29,379 nucleotides of DNA from Candidatus Parcubacteria bacterium. GTDB taxonomy: Bacteria > Patescibacteriota > Patescibacteriia > UBA1558 > GWA2-36-10. The position numbers and the translations under genes are program-made. Where the stretch lies: the NCBI GenBank assembly GCA_003599205.1, contig QZJA01000016.1, positions 1 to 29,379 of the forward strand, given 5' to 3'. Numbering within the stretch: the stretch's first letter is position 1; each line of letters begins with the position of its first letter. The notes below the pieces were generated by a model, which made no database searches, was not told the DNA's origin, and saw only the letters and a list, made by a program, of their open reading frames with translations. This document shows, in pieces, positions 12,880-21,528 of this stretch.

Positions 12880-13445
12880 TCAAAAAAATAAAAGCTGAAA
12901 TTTCTGCTCGGCATGTGCATTTGTCTCAGCAAGATGCCGAAAAACTTTTTGGCAAGAATTTTAAATTTAAAAAAATAAAAGATCTATCTCAACCGGGGGA
13001 ATTTGCTGCCCAAGAAAGTGTGGAAATAGTAAATAAAGATAGAAGATTAAACATTAGGATCGTCGGTCCAGTGCGTAGTGCTACGCAAGTAGAATTAGCC
13101 ATGACGGATTGTTATTTTTTGCGTGTTTTTCCCGAGATCAGAGTATCAGGCGATATTGCTAATACGCCGGGTATTACTATTAAGGGGCCAAAAGGAAGTA
13201 TTAAAATAAAACAGGGAGTGATTGTGCCACAAAGGCATTTGCATATATCCGAAGTAGACGCCAAAAAATGGAAGATTAAAAATAAACAAAAGCTAAAGGT
13301 TCGCATTAAGGGCAAGAGAGCTTTGACTTTTGATGACGTGGTAGCTCGCGTGAGCAAAAATTACAGCACCGCTATTCATCTTGATACTGATGAGGCCAAT
13401 GCCGCTGGCCTGCTCAAATGCGGAACAGTAGATTTGGAAATATGA
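12876..13445 (+). CDS. pduL: Phosphate propanoyltransferase/phosphotransacetylase, PduL type
   Basis: At 189 aa it is a full-length PduL, interconverting acyl-CoA and acyl phosphate. Zinc-binding His motifs are SARHVHLS near residues 10-17, PQRHLHIS near 118-125 and IHLDTDEANAAG near 168-179. LSQPGEFAAQE, VRSATQVELAMTDC and ITIKGPKGSI between them match the family. As AckA follows with a 4-base ATGA overlap, the likely physiological substrate is acetyl-CoA, giving acetyl phosphate for ATP synthesis. There is no encapsulation peptide or microcompartment gene nearby, so it should be the cytosolic housekeeping form that replaces Pta. Confidence 0.93.
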   Translation: MIKKIKAEISARHVHLSQQDAEKLFGKNFKFKKIKDLSQPGEFAAQESVEIVNKDRRLNIRIVGPVRSATQVELAMTDCYFLRVFPEIRVSGDIANTPGITIKGPKGSIKIKQGVIVPQRHLHISEVDAKKWKIKNKQKLKVRIKGKRALTFDDVVARVSKNYSTAIHLDTDEANAAGLLKCGTVDLEI

Positions 13446-14578
13446 AAAAACATTTATTAGTTTTAAATTATGGCAGTAGCAGCTTGAAGTTTGCTGTTTT
13501 TGAAGTTGATGGACTAAAAGAAAAATTAAGCGGTAGTATTTCCCTGATCGGTAACAAGAGTGTTTTGGTTTACAAAAAAACCAAAGTAAATATTGCTACT
13601 GGCTTTAATTTAAAAATTTGGTGGGAATATATCGAAAATCTTTTTGATGATTTTGATATTAAGTACGTTGGTTTTAGACTGGTTCATGGCGGTGAAGAAT
13701 TTACTGATACTGTCAGAGTGAATCAGCAATTTTTGCAGCAGATAAAAAAGTATAATAAATTAGCTCCGCTACATAACCCTATTGTTTTGGAATTAATAAA
13801 CATAGTAAAAGAGACTTGGCCAGAAGCCAAACTATCGGTAAGTTTTGATACTGCTTGGTATAAAACTTTAGAGCCAGAGGCATATTTGTATTCCTTACCA
13901 CTGAGGTATTATGAGCAGAATCATATCAGAAAATATGGCTTTCATGGCTTGAGTCATGAAGCTTCAGCTCAATATGCCGTCCAAAAACTAAAGAAAGATC
14001 TTAAGAAATTAAGTTTGATTACTTGCCATCTTGGCTCAGGAGCTAGTATTACTTGGCTATTAAATGGTCAAGTAAAAGATACTAGTATGGGTTTTTCTCC
14101 TAATGAAGGCTTGACTATGGCTACCAGAAGCGGTGATTTACCAGCTAGTATTGTTTTTTATTTAGCTACTGAGCTGAAAATGTCACTGGCCAATATACAA
14201 GAAATGCTCAATAAAGAAGCGGGTTTATTGGGTCTGGCTGGTACCGGCGATTTGCGTGAAGTCTTGCTTAGAGCAGGTCATAAGGTTTCTGGCTATAGAA
14301 AAAAAAGAAGCTATAGTTCAGTAGAGCGTAAAAGAGCTAGACAAGCTTTGGCTATTTATATTTATGATGTTAGACGTTATTTGTCTTCTTATATTGGCAT
14401 GACAAAAAAATTAGACGCTATAGTTTTTTCTGGAGCAGCCGGAGCCAATAATGCTGATTTGCGAAAAATGATACTAAAAGGTATAAATATAACAAGGTCT
14501 TGTAAAATTTTGGTCGCCCAAAATGATGAAAATAAAAATTTAGCAAATAAAACACACAAATGTTTGGTGAAAAAATAA
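13442..14578 (+). CDS. ackA: Acetate kinase
   Basis: The start at 13442 (MKKHLLVLNYGSSSLKF) is chosen because it makes the ATGA overlap with pduL and begins with the family's first strand; a longer frame from 13418 adds eight unlikely residues. The 378-aa ASKHA-fold enzyme transfers phosphate from acetyl phosphate to ADP. Motifs are NYGSSSLKF, RLVHGG near residue 80, YGFHGLSHE near 168, THE-like CHLGSGAS near 197 and GFSPNEGLTMATRSGD near 220. The usual FTGGIGEN appears as FSGAAGANN, and the C-terminus is somewhat short. It is a divergent but probably active copy. Confidence 0.92.
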   Translation: MKKHLLVLNYGSSSLKFAVFEVDGLKEKLSGSISLIGNKSVLVYKKTKVNIATGFNLKIWWEYIENLFDDFDIKYVGFRLVHGGEEFTDTVRVNQQFLQQIKKYNKLAPLHNPIVLELINIVKETWPEAKLSVSFDTAWYKTLEPEAYLYSLPLRYYEQNHIRKYGFHGLSHEASAQYAVQKLKKDLKKLSLITCHLGSGASITWLLNGQVKDTSMGFSPNEGLTMATRSGDLPASIVFYLATELKMSLANIQEMLNKEAGLLGLAGTGDLREVLLRAGHKVSGYRKKRSYSSVERKRARQALAIYIYDVRRYLSSYIGMTKKLDAIVFSGAAGANNADLRKMILKGINITRSCKILVAQNDENKNLANKTHKCLVKK

Positions 14579-15015
14579 TAAAATTGGTTCAGTCAGATCA
14601 GGTAATGGAGGAATTTGTAAATTCCGAGGTCAAGTTGCAGGATATTAATAATCAGTTCTATGAATTGACCAAAGAATATAAAATGAGTTCCAATGCCGCT
14701 GACTATTATTCATTTTTTAATTTTACTAATGTTTATTTCTGGTTTGTTTTAGGAGGATTACTGCTACTTGTTTTTGGTTTATTATATTTGTTGGCCGAGC
14801 TACAACAACGTTCAAACAATCCCAAAAAAGTGGTGAAGTTTAGTGAGGAAAAAAAGGCTGAGTCGCAGGAGGAAGAAGTAGTAGAAGTAAAAGTTACTAA
14901 AACTGAAAAAGAAGGGCCTAAATTAAAAGAGGAAGAGATAGTAAAAAATCAGTTGCAAAGCAAAAAAGAAAGCCAAAAAAAACCCATTAAAGTAAAAGTT
15001 GTCAAAGTCAAATAA
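14560..15015 (+). CDS. Single-pass membrane protein with a charged tail, 151 aa
   Basis: No family is recognised. Residues 1-55 are soluble and helical. One strong membrane helix covers about 62-84 (WFVLGGLLLLVFGLLYLLAE). The last 65 residues are almost only Lys, Glu, Val and Gln, a disordered low-complexity tail ending in alternating VKVVKVK. It overlaps ackA by 19 bases in another frame, so it belongs to that operon or is expressed by readthrough. Its function is unknown; the charged tail could bind nucleic acid or cell wall. Confidence 0.68.
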   Translation: MFGEKIIKLVQSDQVMEEFVNSEVKLQDINNQFYELTKEYKMSSNAADYYSFFNFTNVYFWFVLGGLLLLVFGLLYLLAELQQRSNNPKKVVKFSEEKKAESQEEEVVEVKVTKTEKEGPKLKEEEIVKNQLQSKKESQKKPIKVKVVKVK

Positions 15016-15048
15016 GCTTGCTAATATTTAGTTGTCAGATTTTTCTCG

Positions 15049-15078
15049 CCCCGCCTCTTGACTCTGCTCAGGGCGGGG
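15049..15078. repeat. GC-rich hairpin, probable dispersed repeat
   Basis: CCCCGCC (15049-15055) and GGCGGGG (15072-15078) pair around a 16-base loop containing GACTCTGCTCAGGG. That string resembles a short palindromic repeat common in many bacterial genomes, Patescibacteria included. It lies in the gap between two genes, and its presence argues against starting recJ upstream of 15100. Confidence 0.5.
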
Positions 15079-15099
15079 TTAAATAATAAAAGAATATAT

Positions 15100-16809
15100 A
15101 TGCCACATATCTGGAAATTACCAGAGCCTATAAATAAAGATTTTTTGGATCAATTTCCCGAGTTACACCCAACTGTAGCTCAGCTTTTGTATAATCGCGG
15201 TCTAAGGACTCAACAAGCCATTGATGAGTTTTTGTTGCCGGATTATAGCCAGGATATCCATGATCCATTTTTATTTAAGGATATGAAAAAAGCCTGCGAA
15301 CTTGTCTATAAACTAATAGCGGAAAAACAATTAATAACTGTTTATGGTGATTATGACGCCGACGGAGTTTCGGCCGCTGTTATATTAAAGACCGTTTTAA
15401 GTGATCTTGGGGCTCAAGTTGATGTTTATTTGCCTCACCGAGAAAAAGAGGGTTATGGTCTAAATAAAAAAGCAGTTGAGGAGTTGGCAACTAACAACAC
15501 CAAATTGATTATTACTTGTGACTGCGGCATATCAAACGTTGAGGAAGTGGCTTTGGCTAAAGAAAAAAAACTCAAAGTGATAATAACCGATCACCATGCT
15601 ATTCCCAAAGACTTGCCTCCAGCTGATGCTATTATTCATCCACAGGTGGAAGGTGAGACTTATCCCTTTAAAAAATTAGCTGGTGGGGGAGTAGCTTTTA
15701 AATTAGCTCAAGCGCTGATTGCTTACAAGCATAATGACGCCAACGATAAAGAAAAGGAAACTCAAGAAAAATGGTTGTTGGACATGGTGGCTATTTCAAC
15801 AGTAGCTGATATGGTACCGCTTTTGGGGGAAAACAGAACACTTTTGAAATATGGTTTGATAGTTTTGAGAAAAACTAAACGTTTAGGACTACTCAAGCTC
15901 TTGGAAGTTGCCAATGTTGATTTGAATAAAATTGACACTAGCACTATTGGTTTTGCTATTGGTCCACGAATCAATGCTGCTGGGCGGATGGATCACGCTA
16001 ACCTAGCTTATTATCTTTTGACTGAAACTGATGAAGATAAGGCCAAAATTTTGGCCAGTGACATCAATCAGTCCAATTTGGACAGACAACGCATGACCGA
16101 ACAAATGGTGCGTCAAGCCAAAAGTCAGAAAATAGACCTAGAGGATTCTCTTTTGGTTTTTTATAGCCCTGACTGGACAGCTGGTTTGAGCGGTTTGGTA
16201 GCCTCCCGACTGTTACGCGAATATTCACGACCTATTTTGGTGATGACGGATACACCAGACGGACAGATAGTCGGCTCAGGACGTAGTATTGAAGAATTCA
16301 ATATTACTGATGCTTTGCAGCTTAATAGTAATTTACTCTTGCGTTTTGGTGGTCATCCTCAGGCTTGTGGTTTTGCTTTTGAAAAAGAAAATATGGAAAA
16401 TTTTGTGCAACTCATGAAAGAGCAAGCCAAGAAGCAACTTAAAGACGTTAGTTTCCAGGCAAAAATGAATGTCGAGATTTATCAAGAATTTTCCGAGATA
16501 TCTTGGGATTTAGTTGATATGTTGGCTAAGTTTGAACCATTTGGTCATGCCAATCCAGAGCCTATTTTTATGTCAGAAGAAATAATGGTGACTGCTGCCA
16601 AGCGAGTGGGTAATGATAGTAAGCACTGGAAGCTGGAATTGGTGAAAGATAATAAGCGCATTGGGGCAATTGCTTTTGGTTTAGGAGCAATTGATTTGGA
16701 AATAGGCGATAAAATTGATATTGCCTATAATTTAAGCATCAACCAGTGGAATGGTAATAGAGAAATTCAATTAATAATTAGGGATATAAAAAAACAAGAT
16801 GAGCTATAG
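15100..16809 (+). CDS. recJ: Single-strand-specific DNA exonuclease RecJ
   Basis: The start is placed at 15100 (MPHIWKLPEP); a longer frame from TTG at 15058 would run through the GC-rich repeat. At 569 aa it is a normal RecJ, a 5'-3' exonuclease for repair and recombination. DHH-family motifs are VYGDYDADGVSA near residue 85, ITCDCGISN near 140, ITDHHAIP near 163 and STVADMVPL near 233. They coordinate the metal ions. GPRINAAGRMDHA near 288 and GGHPQACGF near 413 mark the DHHA1 part; the C-terminal ~110 residues form the OB-fold. Its end overlaps rnhA by 11 bases. Confidence 0.94.
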   Translation: MPHIWKLPEPINKDFLDQFPELHPTVAQLLYNRGLRTQQAIDEFLLPDYSQDIHDPFLFKDMKKACELVYKLIAEKQLITVYGDYDADGVSAAVILKTVLSDLGAQVDVYLPHREKEGYGLNKKAVEELATNNTKLIITCDCGISNVEEVALAKEKKLKVIITDHHAIPKDLPPADAIIHPQVEGETYPFKKLAGGGVAFKLAQALIAYKHNDANDKEKETQEKWLLDMVAISTVADMVPLLGENRTLLKYGLIVLRKTKRLGLLKLLEVANVDLNKIDTSTIGFAIGPRINAAGRMDHANLAYYLLTETDEDKAKILASDINQSNLDRQRMTEQMVRQAKSQKIDLEDSLLVFYSPDWTAGLSGLVASRLLREYSRPILVMTDTPDGQIVGSGRSIEEFNITDALQLNSNLLLRFGGHPQACGFAFEKENMENFVQLMKEQAKKQLKDVSFQAKMNVEIYQEFSEISWDLVDMLAKFEPFGHANPEPIFMSEEIMVTAAKRVGNDSKHWKLELVKDNKRIGAIAFGLGAIDLEIGDKIDIAYNLSINQWNGNREIQLIIRDIKKQDEL

Positions 16810-17194
16810 ACTTTTTACTGATGGAGGAGCTAGGGGCAATCCCGGACCGGCAGCTATCGGCGGTGTGCTTTATCAAGATGATAAGCTAATCAAAAATTTT
16901 CACAAGTACATTGGTAGAGCTACTAATAATCAAGCTGAATACCAAGCAATTTTATTTGGTTTGGAAATGGCTAGTAAAAATAATATTTCCGAGTTGGAAT
17001 GTTATTTGGACAGTGAATTAGTAGTGGAACAGTTAAATCAAAGATATAAGGTCAAAGACAAAGAATTAGCCAAAATTTTTGTCAAAGTTTGGAATTTGAC
17101 TTTAAGTTTTAAGAAAATATCTTTTTCCCATGTTAGACGGGAACAAAACAAAGAAGCTGACGCTTTAGTCAATAAAGCTCTTGACGAGCTTTAA
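16799..17194 (+). CDS. rnhA: Ribonuclease HI
   Basis: The 131-aa protein degrades the RNA strand of RNA-DNA hybrids. Carboxylate motifs are FTDGGARGNPGPA (first Asp), NNQAEYQAI (Glu), YLDSELVV (Asp) and REQNKEADALVNKAL (last Asp). The hybrid-binding basic protrusion of the E. coli enzyme is missing, as in the shorter bacterial/archaeal forms. It overlaps recJ by 11 bases, so both probably share one transcript for replication and repair. Confidence 0.92.
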   Translation: MSYRLFTDGGARGNPGPAAIGGVLYQDDKLIKNFHKYIGRATNNQAEYQAILFGLEMASKNNISELECYLDSELVVEQLNQRYKVKDKELAKIFVKVWNLTLSFKKISFSHVRREQNKEADALVNKALDEL

Positions 17195-17260
17195 AGAACG
17201 TTATTTGGTCTTAACTGTAGTTGCTTGGTTTGGCGTTTTTTTGTTATTCCTTTGGTATTG

Positions 17261-17278
17261 ATTTTTACTAGTAAAAAT
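17261..17278. other. 18-bp perfect palindrome before holB
   Basis: ATTTTTACTAGTAAAAAT is fully self-complementary and lies 15 bases before the holB start, in the ~100-base gap after rnhA. It may be a protein-binding site or chance in AT-rich DNA. Confidence 0.35.
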
Positions 17279-17293
17279 GGTATTTTAAAGGTA

Positions 17294-18295
17294 ATGTCAT
17301 ATGAGTATAAGTGGCCTATTTATGGTCATAAAAATTTATTGAATTTTTTGCAAGAGACCATTAGCCAAAATAAATTGGCTAATACTTATTTATTTTATGG
17401 CCCTCGCGGTTTGGGCAAAAAATTGACAGTTAAATATTTTGCTAAATCTCTATTTTGTGAGGACAAACATCTCAGGCCTTGTGGCAAATGTCAGAGTTGC
17501 CGTTTGACAGACAAAAATTCATTTTTAGATCTCTATACCTTGGGCAAAGATCAGGAGCTTTCAGCTGAAAATATTCGAGAATTTTTGCATAAATTGTCAC
17601 TTTCCAATGTCAGTGGCGACAAAAAGTTAGCTATAATTTATGGTATTGATACTATTAATCTTTATGGCGCTAATGCCTTACTAAAAACTTTGGAAGAACC
17701 ACCAAGAAATACTACTATTATTTTGGTAGCTGATTCTTTGGCTAATTTGCCAGCGACGGTGATGTCGCGCTGTCAATTATTAAAGTTTACGCCTCTTAAA
17801 TTAGAAGATATGAAACAGTGGCTGGAAAATTATAATTTGTCAGAATTAGAAAAAGAGACAATTATAAACCTTTCTTTTGGTCGTCCGGGCATAGCTTTAA
17901 ATATGATGGGTGATGATTTAGAAAATTTTAAAAAATCATGCAATTTTATCGTCAAGCTTCTGTCGGGTAGTACTTTTTATTTTATGCAGACAATAGACAA
18001 GTGGTTTTCTTTGTTAAAAAAAGAAAATCCAGGAGCAAAATTATATGAATTAGGCGCTCTGACGGGACAATATTTGGATTTGTTTGAAATTTTTCTACGT
18101 GATTTGCTTTGGGTGAAGCTCAATCGGCCGGTAGTTAATACTTTATATGAAACAGAAATAAAGAATATGGCCAGTAGTTTTTCTAAAGAAATATTATTGG
18201 AAAATTTATTAAAAATAAATATAGCCAAACAAAAAATAAAACATAATGTATCACCACAAATATTGTGGGAAAACTTACTTTTAAGTGTAAAATAG
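17294..18295 (+). CDS. holB: DNA polymerase III delta' subunit (clamp loader)
   Basis: The start is set at 17294 (MSYEYKWPIYGH); the frame opens earlier, but its first 23 residues are not family-like. The 333-aa AAA+ protein belongs to the clamp-loading complex. YGPRGLGKK near residue 35 is Walker A. Four Cys in CEDKHLRPCGKCQSC near 54-68 form the zinc module. LKTLEEPPRNTTIILV and SRCQLLKF are the family's sensor regions. It uses RGLGKK, not GxGKT, so ATP binding may be altered; delta' often lacks ATPase activity. The next gene starts one base after its stop. Confidence 0.9.
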   Translation: MSYEYKWPIYGHKNLLNFLQETISQNKLANTYLFYGPRGLGKKLTVKYFAKSLFCEDKHLRPCGKCQSCRLTDKNSFLDLYTLGKDQELSAENIREFLHKLSLSNVSGDKKLAIIYGIDTINLYGANALLKTLEEPPRNTTIILVADSLANLPATVMSRCQLLKFTPLKLEDMKQWLENYNLSELEKETIINLSFGRPGIALNMMGDDLENFKKSCNFIVKLLSGSTFYFMQTIDKWFSLLKKENPGAKLYELGALTGQYLDLFEIFLRDLLWVKLNRPVVNTLYETEIKNMASSFSKEILLENLLKINIAKQKIKHNVSPQILWENLLLSVK

Positions 18296-18296
18296 T

Positions 18297-19565
18297 ATGA
18301 AAAAAAATAAAAATGCTCGCAAAATAGCCAAGCAAAAATTTTCAAAAAGACTTACAGTTTTAGTTTTAATTCTGCCTTTTATTTTGTCAGGTTGTATTTT
18401 TGGAGTTCGTAAGCCTAGTCAGAGCACGCAACAGCAGGTAGCTCAACAAAATGGTGGTCTATTTAGAAGCGAAGATTACGGCGTTACTTGGGAGAGAGTT
18501 ACTACTATTTATACAGCTGGTGAGCAAAAACTTAGCTTTGATGCCTCCAATATTACCACTATTGCCTTGGATCCTCAAGATAATACAGCAGTCTATGTCG
18601 GTACACAGCACGATGGTGTATTTTATAGCTATGATTATGGCGAGGGTTGGTTTAATACTTTGACTCAGAAGGGTACGGTCAATGACATTGCGGTAGATCC
18701 TTTACGTAGCTGTACAATTTATGCGGCAATTCACAACACCATATACAAATCAGAAGATTGTTCTCGCCATTGGGAGCCAACATATTTTGAGTCTAGAGCC
18801 GGTCAATTTATAACTGCTCTTACAGTTGACGGCAAAAGAAGTAATATTGTTTATGCTGGTACTTCAGGTGGATCTATCCTCAAGAGTACAGATTATGGTT
18901 GGTCTTGGGATGTAAAGGTGCGTTTGGATGATTATATCAAAGATATCATTGTTCAAAATCATCATAACCCAGATATACTTTATGCCTCTACCCAAAAGAA
19001 GGGTGTTTACAGGAGTGGTGATCAAGGTGAGAAGTGGGATACTTTGATGCAATTAGATGTTGATCAATCAGAAGTAGATGAAGAAGCAATATTTTTGGCA
19101 CTAGTAGAAAAAACAGAAGCTAAAATGCGCCGAAAAATGAATGATGAGGAATATGCGAATTTTGCTAGACAATACAAGTATAAAAAATTTGCTGCTTTAG
19201 GTGGTTCTGCTCTGGGCATGTCATTGAATTCCGATAAAACAGTAGAGGATGGTATTATCTATGCCAATAGAGTAGGTATTCATAGATTAGTTTGGGAAAA
19301 AGCGGCTGATGGTTTGGAAGGTGGTATTTGGAAAGAAATTGGTTTATTGACGCCAAAAAGTACAGATACTATCTATTCGGTGGTAGTTAATCCACAAAAT
19401 ACCAAGGACGTAATCTATGGTACAAATAATGCCTTGTTTCATTCTTTGGATGGTGGTGTGAACTGGAATATTAGTTCTTTGCCAACAAATTTTACCGCTA
19501 AATTTCTTGAGTTTTCACTGGATAATAAATTTTTATATTTAGGAGCTTATCAAATAGGAAAGTAA
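18297..19565 (+). CDS. Lipoprotein with Asp-box (BNR) beta-propeller
   Basis: A basic N-terminus (KKNKNARKIAKQKFSKR) is followed by a hydrophobic stretch and the lipobox LSGC near residue 32, so the 422-aa protein should be lipid-anchored on the outer face of the membrane. Asp-box motifs S-x-D-x-G-x-x-W recur: SEDYGVTW, SYDYGEGW, SEDCSRHW, STDYGWSW, SGDQGEKW and SLDGGVNW. Six boxes imply a sialidase/Ycf48-like propeller. No sialidase catalytic Arg-Asp set is recognised, so it is probably a binding or assembly protein. An alpha-helical insert (about 255-300) breaks the propeller. Such lipoproteins are usual in Patescibacteria. Confidence 0.85.
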   Translation: MKKNKNARKIAKQKFSKRLTVLVLILPFILSGCIFGVRKPSQSTQQQVAQQNGGLFRSEDYGVTWERVTTIYTAGEQKLSFDASNITTIALDPQDNTAVYVGTQHDGVFYSYDYGEGWFNTLTQKGTVNDIAVDPLRSCTIYAAIHNTIYKSEDCSRHWEPTYFESRAGQFITALTVDGKRSNIVYAGTSGGSILKSTDYGWSWDVKVRLDDYIKDIIVQNHHNPDILYASTQKKGVYRSGDQGEKWDTLMQLDVDQSEVDEEAIFLALVEKTEAKMRRKMNDEEYANFARQYKYKKFAALGGSALGMSLNSDKTVEDGIIYANRVGIHRLVWEKAADGLEGGIWKEIGLLTPKSTDTIYSVVVNPQNTKDVIYGTNNALFHSLDGGVNWNISSLPTNFTAKFLEFSLDNKFLYLGAYQIGK

Positions 19566-19569
19566 AAAT

Positions 19570-20124
19570 ATGCATACAATTATAGAAAAGAATAAGGAGC
19601 AATACGAAAAAACTTTAGGTTTTTTGAAAAGTGATATCAGTTCTCTAAGAACTGGTCGTATATCTCCTAGTATAGTAGAAAAAGTAAGGGTAGAATCTTA
19701 CGGCACTAGTTCAGAACTTTTACAACTAGCTGCTATAAATTCTCCAGAAGCACAGACCATTGTTATCAAACCATGGGATAGAAATATTCTCAAGGATATT
19801 GAGCGGGCTTTACAATCTTCAGATTTGAATGTTAACCCAGTTGTTGATGGCGATATAATTCGCCTTAACTTTCCTTCACTAACTGAGGAAAGCCGTAAGG
19901 AGTTGGTCAAAATTTTACACAAAAAATTGGAAGAATCTAGAATTGCTCTACGCAGCCAAAGGGAACGCGTCAAAGAGGATGTAATTTCTTTGGAAAAGAG
20001 TAAAGAAATTTCTGAAGATGAAAAATTCCAAGCTTTGAAAGATTTGGACAATATGACCAAGGATTATAATGATCGGATAAAAGAAATTGGTGAGGAAAAA
20101 GAAAAAGAAATAATGACAATATAA
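19570..20124 (+). CDS. frr: Ribosome recycling factor
   Basis: The 184-aa protein is full length and splits post-termination ribosomes together with EF-G. The three-helix-bundle signature includes LRTGRISPSIVEKVRVESYG near residues 26-45, SPEAQTIVIKPWD near 58-70 and IRLNFPSLTEESRKELVK near 97-114. C-terminal helix LKDLDNMTKDYNDRIKEI completes domain I. It lies between the Asp-box lipoprotein and rseP with gaps of only 4 bases each, in the common bacterial neighbourhood frr-rseP-proS. Confidence 0.96.
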   Translation: MHTIIEKNKEQYEKTLGFLKSDISSLRTGRISPSIVEKVRVESYGTSSELLQLAAINSPEAQTIVIKPWDRNILKDIERALQSSDLNVNPVVDGDIIRLNFPSLTEESRKELVKILHKKLEESRIALRSQRERVKEDVISLEKSKEISEDEKFQALKDLDNMTKDYNDRIKEIGEEKEKEIMTI

Positions 20125-20128
20125 TTTT

Positions 20129-21232
20129 ATGACAACTATTATAGCTTTTGTTTTAATATTAGGAGTGTTGATTTTGGTCCATGAGATTGGACACTTTGTC
20201 ACAGCTAGAAAATTAGGAGTTGACGTGGAAGAATTCGGCATTGGTTTTCCGCCAAAAATGTTTTCTCTTAAAAAAGGAGATGTGACATATTCTATAAATT
20301 GGATACCGATTGGTGGTTTTGTCAAAATAAAAGGCGAATCTGGTGGTGATGCCAATGATCCCAAAAGCTTTGCTGCTCAAGCTGCTTGGAAAAAATCAAT
20401 CATTCTTTCAGCTGGAGTGATGATGAATTTCTTTTTGGCTATTGTTTTACTTTCATTGGGTTTTTATTTTGGCCTACCGCAATCAATAGATCAGACAACA
20501 CCTCTAGATAGAGTTCGGGATAGGTCAACTGTAATTTTGGAGGTTCTTAAAGATAGTCCAGCTGAACAAGCTGGTATTAAAATGGGCGATAAGATTATCA
20601 CTATAAATAACGAAACTCATAATAATGCTGACGATGTCTACAACGAAATAGAAAAAGGTGTAGCTGATGATATGAAGATTGTGGTAGATCGTCGAGGAGA
20701 AGAACTGGAATTTAGTGTGCGCGCTGCCGAGCTTGTTGGTCGAGACAAACCAATGATCGGTGTCAGTCTAGTGGATACGGGTGTTATTTCTTATAATATT
20801 TTTGAAAGTATTTGGCAGGGCATAAGTACTGCGGGTATTCTTATTTGGCGTGTTCTAGAAGCCTTTGGCATGATTATTACTAATTTGTTTACTCAAGGAA
20901 AATTATCAGCCGAAGTTTCTGGCCCAGTAGGCGTAGCTGTTATTACTGCTCAGATTGTAAAGATGGGTTGGCTACAGGTAATGCAATTTGCTGCTATTTT
21001 ATCTATCAACTTAGGTATTATAAATATTTTACCGTTTCCAGCTCTAGATGGCGGACGTTTGCTTTTTGTTTTTGCTGAGTCACTTACTAGGAAGAAATTA
21101 AGTGAAAAAACAGAAGCTATTATACATAACAGCGGTTTTATTTTATTAATCGTGCTTTTGATATTCATAACTTTACGGGATATTAGATTGTACAAGGACA
21201 ATATCATTGGATTCTTTACTAATTTATTCTAG
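20129..21232 (+). CDS. rseP: Site-2 membrane metalloprotease, RseP/RasP type
   Basis: The 367-aa protein belongs to peptidase family M50, which cuts transmembrane substrates such as anti-sigma factors or signal-peptide remnants. The zinc motif HEIGH is at residues 18-22. One PDZ domain covers about 130-205 (DSPAEQAGIKMGDKIITINN). The third zinc ligand lies in NILPFPALDGGRL near 298-310. Four membrane helices fit the family. It has one PDZ domain, like the Gram-positive form, against two in E. coli. No anti-sigma gene is in the window. Confidence 0.93.
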   Translation: MTTIIAFVLILGVLILVHEIGHFVTARKLGVDVEEFGIGFPPKMFSLKKGDVTYSINWIPIGGFVKIKGESGGDANDPKSFAAQAAWKKSIILSAGVMMNFFLAIVLLSLGFYFGLPQSIDQTTPLDRVRDRSTVILEVLKDSPAEQAGIKMGDKIITINNETHNNADDVYNEIEKGVADDMKIVVDRRGEELEFSVRAAELVGRDKPMIGVSLVDTGVISYNIFESIWQGISTAGILIWRVLEAFGMIITNLFTQGKLSAEVSGPVGVAVITAQIVKMGWLQVMQFAAILSINLGIINILPFPALDGGRLLFVFAESLTRKKLSEKTEAIIHNSGFILLIVLLIFITLRDIRLYKDNIIGFFTNLF

Positions 21233-21234
21233 GT

Positions 21235-21528
21235 ATGAAATTTGTTTTACCGATTAAAAGTCAAAATGCTCTGACAATTATGCGTCGTCTGGGCTATCAT
21301 CCGCATCCGAAAAACAAAAGTTTTATTCGACGTATCGGCGCTAATCTTTTTCCGCGTTTTCACGTGTATATAAATGATAATCCTGCTGGTCTAGAAATAA
21401 AGATGCATTTAGACCAAAAAGGCGTTTGTTATACCGGGCAGACAGCTCATAGTGGCGATTATGAAGACAATCAAGCTTTAGATCAAGAAAAAGAACGTAT
21501 TATCAATTTTTTAAATAAACAGTCATGA
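21235..21528 (+). CDS. Conserved small hypothetical protein, 97 aa
   Basis: The protein is basic, with no membrane segment. Features are RRLGYHPHPKNKSFIRRIG near residues 17-36, FHVYIND near 42, GLEIKMHLDQKG near 52 and a conserved-looking YTGQTAHSGDYE near 65-76. The His-rich, Arg-rich and aromatic make-up suggests RNA or nucleotide binding, but I know no family. It sits between rseP (2-base gap) and proS (ATGA overlap), so it is translated from the same message. I judge it a real gene from this tight packing. Confidence 0.75.
   Translation: MKFVLPIKSQNALTIMRRLGYHPHPKNKSFIRRIGANLFPRFHVYINDNPAGLEIKMHLDQKGVCYTGQTAHSGDYEDNQALDQEKERIINFLNKQS

Noticed and set aside
15058..15099. Upstream extension of recJ
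   Set aside because: The added residues are encoded by a GC-rich palindromic repeat; the ATG at 15100 begins the family-like sequence.
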